This document shows positions 14,405-19,335 of a stretch of DNA of 19,335 bases, one piece after another (position 1 is the stretch's first letter; each line of letters begins with the position of its first letter). Location of the stretch: the NCBI GenBank assembly GCA_965363355.1, contig CBDTTM010000028.1, forward strand, positions 1-19,335, written 5' to 3'. The position numbers and the translations under genes are program-made. The DNA is from CBDTTM01 sp965363355 (GTDB taxonomy: Bacteria; Bacillota; Negativicutes; Selenomonadales; Selenomonadaceae). A model generated the notes under the pieces. The model made no database searches. It was not told the DNA's origin and saw nothing but the letters and a program-made list of their open reading frames with translations.

Positions 14405-16000
14405 TTATTTACAAGAAGCTGCCTTTCCGATCATGCGTTCAAACATATTCGCAGGCAGGCCGTTGAGCATACTTTTAAGCGCTTCTTTCGATGAACGTTT
14501 AAGCATCATCCGAACTGGCAAAGGAATTTTTTTCACCATATGTCTGCGCTCATCCAATGTGCTTTCCGGTAAGATTTCTGCTATGATCTCATCTAGCGCA
14601 TCTAACGTATCCGACTCTTTTTCCTGCACAGATGAAGTTGTTCCCGCAAAAATAACCTGTGAACATTCAACCAAGCTCTGCGTCATGCTGATATACCAGA
14701 ACTCACCGTCTGGCGTCAAACAATAGATTTCATCTTCCTTCTGTATAAGTCCATGCGCTTCCCATCGATCGAGCACAAGACTCAGTTCCTTTAACCGATT
14801 TTCCTGCTGGCAAAGTTGTTTAAAGTCCAAAAAACCTTTTTCTAAACTATAAATAATCGCTTCACTTATTCGTTGAAGCTTTTTTTCCACCTGATGCGCC
14901 ATCATCATTATCGGTTTATCGCCTCGGGCGACAGCCACCTGATAGGCCTCAGCCTGACGCTGCTGCATAAAGGAAAGGCCGGCAAAGTTTCCACCAGCTC
15001 CGCTGCCAAAAGGGAAAACGACTGCACCGGTCTTTGCCAGCGTATTATACAGGCTGAGTTCCCGGCGATTACGCCGCCAATGGCAAAGGCTAAGACGTTC
15101 AAAACCCTGTTTAAACAAAAACGTTCGTGCCTCTGCATACAAATCTGCTTGTTCCGCAATATCTGCACCAGACGGCACCGCACCATTTTTTACAGCCTGC
15201 TCCAAAGCACCTCCGGGAAAAACATTCAATTGATAAATATCCATCCCATCGACAGGAGATTCCACAAGCATTCGCAAGTCCTCAAGCCAAATTTCCCGCG
15301 TCTGCCCCGGAAGTCCATAAATTAAATCAACAATAACTGTCACATCATATGTTTTCAGCATATGCAGACGTTTCATCACTTCTTCACCTGTATCAATACG
15401 TCCCACCCGCTGTCTCAGCTCCGTATTGAACGACTGCACCCCCAACGAAATGCGGTTCACACCACCAGACAACCATGCCGATACTTTGTCTTCTACAATA
15501 TCATTCACGCGGCCTTCAAAAGTAATCTCGCAATCTTCAGCCAAGTCAAAATGACTTTGCACAGATTGAAGCAATCGGCTAGCATTCTGCGCAGAAAGTG
15601 ATGTCGGCGTGCCACCCCCGATGAACACTGCCTCTATTTTATTGCCGCGAAATTGTTCCTTGGCACTATCGCGTTCAATCTCCATAATCAAATGATCCAT
15701 ATATTGATCTTCTTTTTCCTGCTGGCTAGCCTGCTGATAAAATCCACAATATAAACATTTCGTCTGGCAAAATGGAATATGAATATAAATCGTATGCGCC
15801 TTCGCCACATCCGCAGGGCTCTCCATAGCCTGCAGCCAAACCACCTGTTGCTCTTCTTGCGCTACTGGATCTCCTAGGAGTCCTGCATGTACCACTCGTT
15901 TGGCCGCAAAAGCATGATGTTTCGAATCTTTATTGTTACATCCTAAAAGCTCATTTTTCTTACTTTCACTTAATTTATTAATATAATCTTGCAACCCCAT
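14405..16000 (-). CDS. hutW: HutW/ChuW-like radical SAM enzyme for oxygen-independent heme degradation
   Basis: The protein has 531 residues. The radical SAM cluster motif is C78-QTK-C82-LY-C85 after YIHIPF. GGGTPTSLS, FEGRVNDIVEDKVSAWLSGGVNRISLGVQSFNTELRQRVGR and IYGLPGQT follow, as in HemW/HutW/ChuW. CHWRRNRRELSLYNTLAKTGAVVFPFGSGAGGNFAG (about residues 308-343) resembles the ChuW/HutW block rather than HemW, so it is called a heme-degrading (anaerobilin-forming) enzyme. The C-terminal 90 or so residues (after about 440) form a helical extension (LDALDEIIAEILPESTLDERRHMVKKIPLPV) that I do not recognise; ChuW proteins that I recall are nearer 450. It is first in the operon, with GGAGG before the ATG and Fur boxes upstream. 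A HemW-like coproporphyrinogen activity is the alternative. Confidence 0.87.
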   Translation of the reverse strand: MGLQDYINKLSESKKNELLGCNNKDSKHHAFAAKRVVHAGLLGDPVAQEEQQVVWLQAMESPADVAKAHTIYIHIPFCQTKCLYCGFYQQASQQEKEDQYMDHLIMEIERDSAKEQFRGNKIEAVFIGGGTPTSLSAQNASRLLQSVQSHFDLAEDCEITFEGRVNDIVEDKVSAWLSGGVNRISLGVQSFNTELRQRVGRIDTGEEVMKRLHMLKTYDVTVIVDLIYGLPGQTREIWLEDLRMLVESPVDGMDIYQLNVFPGGALEQAVKNGAVPSGADIAEQADLYAEARTFLFKQGFERLSLCHWRRNRRELSLYNTLAKTGAVVFPFGSGAGGNFAGLSFMQQRQAEAYQVAVARGDKPIMMMAHQVEKKLQRISEAIIYSLEKGFLDFKQLCQQENRLKELSLVLDRWEAHGLIQKEDEIYCLTPDGEFWYISMTQSLVECSQVIFAGTTSSVQEKESDTLDALDEIIAEILPESTLDERRHMVKKIPLPVRMMLKRSSKEALKSMLNGLPANMFERMIGKAASCK

Positions 16001-16021
16001 AAAGTATTCCTCCTTCGTTAA

Positions 16022-16036
16022 CGATAATAATTATCA
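16022..16036. promoter_or_regulatory. Fur box 1 (hutW leader)
   Basis: The 15-mer CGATAAT-A-ATTATCA (16022-16036) fits the Fur 7-1-7 consensus at 14 of 15 positions. It lies 21 bp before the hutW ATG and just downstream of the promoter start site, where bound Fur would block elongation. Confidence 0.8.
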
Positions 16037-16054
16037 TTTGTTGATTTACGACTG

Positions 16055-16083
16055 ACTTTATCACTGCTGAGAATCATTGTCAA
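16055..16083 (-). promoter_or_regulatory. Main promoter of the heme operon
   Basis: TTGACA (16083-16078), a 17-nt spacer and TAAAGT (16060-16055) preceded by TGA form a strong minus-strand promoter, with transcription near 16048. Its -35 overlaps Fur box 2. Confidence 0.65.
16068..16082. promoter_or_regulatory. Fur box 2, overlapping the -35 of the heme operon promoter
   Basis: The 15-mer TGAGAAT-C-ATTGTCA matches the 7-1-7 Fur consensus at 13 of the 14 or so informative positions, with G for T and G for A. With box 1 it gives a double block around the promoter, typical of strongly iron-repressed operons. Confidence 0.65.
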
Positions 16084-16429
16084 TGAATTTAATGTGAAGT
16101 ATATTCATATTTCTCTTTTTCAAAGAAGAAATGTAAGTTTTTCATTTCGTTTCAGCTGGAAATCGTTAAAAAAAGTGTGCACTTAATAAACCACCTCTTC
16201 ATCATGAAAAAACAGTAAAAAAACTTTTTATCAATTTATTTTCAAATCAATTGCTTATGGATCTCCTCCCGCTAAAATAATGTGAGATACGATTTTTTCG
16301 AAATCAAAATATTTCGGTGCGCAAATCGAACAAAATACAACTTCATAAATAGTTTACAATAATGAATTAACAAACAATAAAATATATAAATGAATCAAAT
16401 TCATTAAAAATTCATTTATAAGCACATTC
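16084..16429. other. Gene-free AT-rich region upstream of hutW
   Basis: No reading frame longer than about 25 codons with a ribosome site is present on either strand. It would be transcribed (minus strand) from the Fur-boxed promoter at 16430-16458. It contains a run of ATTCATT/AATGAAT repeats (16361-16432), an 11-bp inverted repeat (16385-16420), an orphan GGGAGGAG on the minus strand near 16263-16270 with no start codon at a usable distance, and a weak AAGTG-CA-CACTT hairpin followed by T residues on the minus strand (about 16166-16183). Confidence 0.6.
16385..16420. repeat. 11-bp inverted repeat in the ATTCATT cluster
   Basis: Perfect arms TATAAATGAAT (16385-16395) and ATTCATTTATA (16410-16420) are separated by 14 nt that contain a further ATTCATT (16399-16405). 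Additional copies lie at 16426-16432 and, inverted, at 16361-16367. It could fold as a hairpin in the RNA from the upstream promoter, or bind a protein. Confidence 0.45.
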
Positions 16430-16458
16430 ATTATATTAATATTGATTATCATTGTCAA
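16430..16458 (-). promoter_or_regulatory. Perfect consensus sigma-A promoter overlapped by a Fur-like box
   Basis: TTGACA (16458-16453), a 17-nt spacer and TATAAT (16435-16430) match both consensus hexamers exactly on the minus strand. The Fur-like 15-mer TGATTAT-C-ATTGTCA (16443-16457) covers the -35 and half the spacer. Transcription from about 16423 would run into a 380-bp region without genes and then into hutW. Confidence 0.7.
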
Positions 16459-16470
16459 TAATAGACATAA

Positions 16471-16500
16471 AAAAAAGAATGCAGATACTTTCTGCATTCT
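16471..16500 (-). terminator. Terminator of the tRNA-Arg transcript
   Basis: A perfect 10-bp stem, agaatgcaga (16476-16485) / tctgcattct (16491-16500), has a 5-nt loop. On the minus strand it is followed by a run of T residues (complement of the A-run ending at 16476). It ends the tRNA transcript just before the Fur-boxed promoter. Confidence 0.85.
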
Positions 16501-16557
16501 CGTTATTACTTATAAAATTATCAGCGAATGTATATCCACATCCAACTTGAGTTTCAA

Positions 16558-16632
<75 letters not shown>

Positions 16633-16654
16633 ATCTACTACACGAACAAGAAGT

Positions 16655-16683
16655 ATTATATCATGAAGGCCTGCCCCTGTCCA
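16655..16683 (-). promoter_or_regulatory. Promoter of tRNA-Arg
   Basis: TGGACA (16683-16678), a 17-nt spacer and TATAAT (16660-16655) preceded by TGA lie on the minus strand, 23 bp before the mature tRNA 5' end. Confidence 0.65.
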
Positions 16684-16702
16684 GCAAAATCCCTTAAGGA
16701 GC

Positions 16703-17095
16703 TTATTTCTCCGGTGCTTTCTCTTGACAATATGGACAAACCTTCCACTCTCGTTCCAGTTCTTGACCGCATTTACTGCAAAGGAGCTTCAAAGAATATC
16801 CACAGCGCGGACATGCAGCTGCATCCTCTTGGACTTTGCTAGCACACATCGGACAATCCACCATTTCTCCCACAAAAACAGCTTCCGCTTCAATCGTCTG
16901 CATGTCTTGCTCTTTTTGCCGCGAAGTAATCTGAAACTTACGGCCAAAGAGAAAGTATATGGGAATCGCTATATAAGGAGCTAAAATACTGCCCAAAGCC
17001 CACAGAATTGCTATATTTTGGCTGTAGCCCCATTTTTTTGCATCCCGATAGACCCAAAACGCAAAAAGCGCACCGATTATTATAATATATGACAT
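16703..17095 (-). CDS. Small membrane protein with two C-terminal zinc ribbons, function unknown
   Basis: The protein has 130 residues. Two hydrophobic segments (about 3-16 and 29-50) anchor it; the charged YRDAKKWG sits between them. The cytosolic tail carries eight cysteines as four CxxC pairs: C81/C84, C95/C98, C106/C109 and C120/C123 (CPMC, CPRC, CSKC, CPYC), a double zinc-ribbon arrangement. Similar short PLDc_N-like/zinc-ribbon proteins are common in Firmicutes without assigned function. GGAGGG precedes the ATG at 17095 and an extended -10 TATAAT lies about 40 bp upstream, so it is probably transcribed on its own. Confidence 0.85.
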   Translation of the reverse strand: MSYIIIIGALFAFWVYRDAKKWGYSQNIAILWALGSILAPYIAIPIYFLFGRKFQITSRQKEQDMQTIEAEAVFVGEMVDCPMCASKVQEDAAACPRCGYSLKLLCSKCGQELEREWKVCPYCQEKAPEK

Positions 17096-17173
17096 AAAGC
17101 CCTCCTATTGCATCGTTCTTACTTTATATCTCAATTATAACAAAGATTTTTCGTATCGTATAGCTATCAGGCT

Positions 17174-18505
17174 TCAAGCTTCACTGATTTCATCAAGTCT
17201 GACTCCCTTGGTTTCCTTGCCAAGGACGCTCACCAAAAAAGCTGCCCCAAGCATTACTACGGTAAACATCACGAAAATGCTGTTAAAATCACTTTGTCCT
17301 GCCAGCATTATACCAACAATAGTCGGCGCCAAGACGCCCCCGATACGACCGATTGCAGCCGCCCAGCCAGATCCAAGCGCCCGTATCCTCGTCGGGTAAA
17401 GTTCTGGCGTATAACTGTAGACAACGCCCCATGCCCCAAGATTAAAGAACGACATGCCGCAGCCCCATGATAATATCGCAGCCGAGCTCGTGCTTTGCCC
17501 AAAGAAATAGGCACAAATCGCACAACAAATCAAAAAGCTCACTAAAGTTGCCTTGCGACCAAATTTTTCGACACAATAGGCAGCCGCAGCGTATCCTGGC
17601 AGCTGCGCGATAGTCATGACGATGACATATTCAAAGCTCCGTATCTCCGTAAAACCATTGGTTACCATCAAAGATGGCAGCCACGTGAAAATACCATAAT
17701 ACGAATATACGATGCCGAACCAAAGTCCCCAAAGCATCAAGGTATGCTTTATAAACGCCGGTGTCAAAAGTTCCTTAAAAGATACTTTGCCGACCGTTTC
17801 TGTTTCGACTTCTAGTTGTATATTGCTCGGTTCTGGCGATGGCATATTACAGCTCGCTTCGATGCGGCGCACAATCTGCTCAGCTTCATCAACTCTGCCC
17901 TTATTCAATAGATATCGCACAGATTCTGGTATCCAGTGAAAGATGTAGAAAACATACAGCGCCGGTACTGCACCCAATATAAAAGCAAATTTCCAGCCAA
18001 AATGAGGAATGACGAGATACGACACCAACGCCGCGACCAACCAGCCAACGCCCCAAAAACTTTCAAGCAATACGATGAACTTGCCGCGAACAGCTGTCGG
18101 AGAAAACTCTGTCACCAAAGTCACTGCTACAGGAAGCTGCCCGCCGAGTCCAAAACCAACAAAGAATCGAAAAAATAAGAGCGATTCAAAATTCCAGGCA
18201 ATCCCGCATAAACCAGTTGCCACCGAATACAAAACCAGTGTTGCCATAAACATATGCTTACGGCCAAATCGATCCGCCAGTTCACCGGCAAATACAGCGC
18301 CTACAGCCATGCCGACAAGCCCCATGCTGCCAATAAGGCCCATTTGTGCCGTCGTAAGATTCCACGCCTTTGCCAAAAGCGGCAAAATAAATGCAATCAA
18401 ACCGGTATCCATGGCATCGAACATCCAACCAAGTCCCGTGATGAATAATAGTTGATAATGAAATTTCCCCGCGGGAATCATTTCTAAACGATTGACCAAA
18501 TTCAT
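17174..18505 (-). CDS. niaP: MFS transporter, probable niacin transporter NiaP
   Basis: The protein has 443 residues with 12 hydrophobic helices. The major-facilitator signature GELADRFGRKHM lies after helix 2 (about 76-87), the second motif PESVRYLLNKGRVDEAE comes before the central loop, and ELYPTRIRALGSGW is in the second half. The early FDAMDTGLIAFILPLLAKAW segment is typical of the NiaP/SV2-like and aromatic-acid porter branch. The neighbouring NiaR repressor, the shared strand and the candidate operator at its promoter make nicotinate or nicotinamide the likely substrate. The ribosome site AGGTG lies 7 bases before the ATG. An aromatic acid or sugar porter cannot be excluded by sequence alone. 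Confidence 0.85.
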   Translation of the reverse strand: MNLVNRLEMIPAGKFHYQLLFITGLGWMFDAMDTGLIAFILPLLAKAWNLTTAQMGLIGSMGLVGMAVGAVFAGELADRFGRKHMFMATLVLYSVATGLCGIAWNFESLLFFRFFVGFGLGGQLPVAVTLVTEFSPTAVRGKFIVLLESFWGVGWLVAALVSYLVIPHFGWKFAFILGAVPALYVFYIFHWIPESVRYLLNKGRVDEAEQIVRRIEASCNMPSPEPSNIQLEVETETVGKVSFKELLTPAFIKHTLMLWGLWFGIVYSYYGIFTWLPSLMVTNGFTEIRSFEYVIVMTIAQLPGYAAAAYCVEKFGRKATLVSFLICCAICAYFFGQSTSSAAILSWGCGMSFFNLGAWGVVYSYTPELYPTRIRALGSGWAAAIGRIGGVLAPTIVGIMLAGQSDFNSIFVMFTVVMLGAAFLVSVLGKETKGVRLDEISEA

Positions 18506-18506
18506 T

Positions 18507-18525
18507 TTTACACCTGTCTTTACAA
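18507..18525 (-). promoter_or_regulatory. Direct repeat TGTAAA-N6-TGTAAA at the niaP ribosome site
   Basis: On the minus strand TGTAAA occurs twice with a 12-bp step, and between them ACAGGTGT includes the niaP Shine-Dalgarno. It is a possible NiaR contact site; I cannot confirm it against the NiaR consensus. Confidence 0.35.
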
Positions 18526-18530
18526 TAGAT

Positions 18531-18572
18531 TTGTCATTTATTTATTATAACGACTATCCCGATAAATGACAA
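18531..18572. promoter_or_regulatory. niaP promoter inside a perfect 11-bp inverted repeat (candidate NiaR operator)
   Basis: On the minus strand TTGTCA (18572-18567), a 17-nt spacer and TATAAT (18549-18544) form a near-consensus promoter. Perfect arms TTGTCATTTAT (18531-18541) and ATAAATGACAA (18562-18572) flank the -10, one arm covering the -35. This is a natural place for repression by NiaR when niacin is present. Confidence 0.6.
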
Positions 18573-18589
18573 GCAAGGATTTCAGGCGC

Positions 18590-18626
18590 AAAAATAGCCA
18601 ATCGTCATCCTATCGATTGGCTATTT
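18590..18626 (-). terminator. Terminator of niaR
   Basis: A perfect 13-bp stem, aaatagccaatcg (18592-18604) / cgattggctattt (18614-18626), has a 9-nt loop and is followed on the minus strand by T residues. It separates niaR from the niaP promoter. Confidence 0.8.
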
Positions 18627-18632
18627 CTATTT

Positions 18633-19166
18633 CTATATTTCCGTATCCGTTTCAGCTAAAATATTTTCAGCTTGCAATTCTTTCTTTATCGCAGCAAGGG
18701 TTGCTTCATCCGGTACCTCTAAGGTATGCAAATGGATTCCGCCCGTAACGATCAATAAAGGGTGGGCCTGGCAATTATCCATGCGGCGAATGAACTCCGC
18801 AACATCACGGCGAGTATTCAAAAGCAGATCCGCACGTATCTCACCATAAAGCGGGTGTTCGACGATGACATCGCGGATTTTCCCACCGTTATCAACGATG
18901 ATATCAAGCTCACGCTGTAAACCCGCCCGGTCGTGGCTGCAAGTTATGGTGGCAAGTAGATTGGTGGAAGATTTATTGCCATCGGGAATCAGATACCCAC
19001 GCGGCGTGGCATAGATCTCCACTCCCATAGCCCGAATAATTGCAATATCACCGACGATAATCTGTCGGCTCACCGAAAATTCTTTGGACAACGCCGTTCC
19101 ATTCACTGGTTTTTCCGCCGTCTTGATCCGGTCCAAGACCTTTGCTCTGCGCTCTTCTGTATTCAT
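18633..19166 (-). CDS. niaR: NiaR, niacin-responsive transcriptional repressor (HTH_11 + 3H domain)
   Basis: The protein has 177 residues. A winged helix-turn-helix occupies about 1-62 (VLDRIKTAEKPVNGTALSKEFSVSRQIIVGDIAIIRAMG). The 3H domain follows from about 70: His78 in CSHDRAGLQRELD, His104 in EHPLYGEI, and His145/His147 in GGIHLHTLEV. These histidines, with Glu86, match the metal and ligand site of the NiaR family. With nicotinic acid bound, NiaR represses niacin uptake and NAD-synthesis genes; the likely target here is niaP downstream. A GAGGGG ribosome site lies 11 bases before the ATG. Confidence 0.93.
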   Translation of the reverse strand: MNTEERRAKVLDRIKTAEKPVNGTALSKEFSVSRQIIVGDIAIIRAMGVEIYATPRGYLIPDGNKSSTNLLATITCSHDRAGLQRELDIIVDNGGKIRDVIVEHPLYGEIRADLLLNTRRDVAEFIRRMDNCQAHPLLIVTGGIHLHTLEVPDEATLAAIKKELQAENILAETDTEI

Positions 19167-19200
19167 CGTGCCAATCGCCCCTCACTTTTTCTGTTCTTTT

Positions 19201-19229
19201 ATCATATCGGGATGAAATAAATTATTCAA
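19201..19229 (-). promoter_or_regulatory. Promoter of niaR
   Basis: TTGAAT (19229-19224), a 17-nt spacer and TATGAT (19206-19201) lie on the minus strand. The start of transcription near 19194 leaves a leader of about 28 nt. Confidence 0.55.
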
Positions 19230-19251
19230 GCAAAATATTATTTTTACATAC

Positions 19252-19283
19252 AAAAAAACGAGTCTCTTCGCAAAGAAACTCGT
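19252..19283 (-). terminator. Terminator of the tRNA transcript entering from the right edge
   Basis: An 11-bp stem with one G-T pair, arms 19258-19268 and 19273-19283, has the loop cgca and is followed on the minus strand by seven T residues. It ends the tRNA transcript before niaR. Confidence 0.85.
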
Positions 19284-19296
19284 CTACCCATCAATA

Positions 19297-19335
<39 letters not shown>

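Noticed and set aside
16160..16275. Possible small peptide gene after GGGAGGAG on the minus strand
   Set aside because: No ATG, GTG or TTG at a usable distance opens a frame of more than a few codons.

Overview
The window looks like chromosome of an anaerobic, outer-membrane-bearing Firmicute (Negativicutes, in the Sporomusa/Pelosinus/Selenomonas direction). The reasons are a TonB-dependent outer-membrane receptor with a C-terminal Phe, next to genes typical of low-GC Gram-positives (NiaR, LytS/LytT, strong AGGAGG ribosome sites, U-tailed terminators) and to archaeal/clostridial-style NifI regulators. The taxon is an inference. Almost every gene lies on the minus strand; the exception is one regulator at 3528-4460.

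Layout by coordinate. (1) 1-3160: the start of a CstA/BtsT-type pyruvate (peptide/carbon-starvation) transporter, preceded in transcription by a LytS-LytT two-component pair; a 21-bp-spaced direct repeat just upstream of a cstA promoter is a candidate LytT operator. (2) 3160-4515: a plus-strand excisionase-type HTH regulator fused to a PBP-like (molybdate/tungstate-binding-like) domain, with a long upstream region holding two promoters and a short terminator-ended segment; a bidirectional terminator separates it from the next block. (3) 4550-11336: an iron-only nitrogenase operon transcribed anfH-anfD-anfG-anfK, then a HEPN-like protein, a class I glutamine amidotransferase, a PNPOx-like flavoprotein and the PII-family switch-off pair nifI1-nifI2. 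Metal-cluster ligands of AnfH, AnfD and AnfK are all in place. (4) 11337-11746: the gap before anfH holds a candidate 84-nt ncRNA on the opposite strand, with a near-consensus promoter inside an inverted repeat and its own terminator. (5) 11747-16458: an iron/heme operon made of a HutW/ChuW-like anaerobic heme-degrading radical SAM enzyme, a flavodoxin and a TonB receptor, with two Fur-like boxes at its promoter and a third Fur-boxed consensus promoter about 375 bp further upstream. (6) 16558-19335: tRNA-Arg(CCG), a small membrane zinc-ribbon protein, a niacin transporter (NiaP-like) with the niacin-responsive repressor NiaR, and the 3' part of another tRNA (probably Val).

How the parts fit: the Fe-only nitrogenase is the Mo-independent backup enzyme. 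The flanking PBP-like regulator would be a logical metal sensor for it. The NifI pair would give rapid post-translational shut-off when fixed nitrogen returns. The neighbouring Fur-controlled heme operon supplies iron. NifB, NifU/S/V and other cofactor-assembly genes are not in this window and must lie elsewhere. The most unusual signals are the antisense-oriented ncRNA at anfH, the three passenger genes between anfK and nifI, and the Fur-boxed promoter that fires into gene-free DNA.
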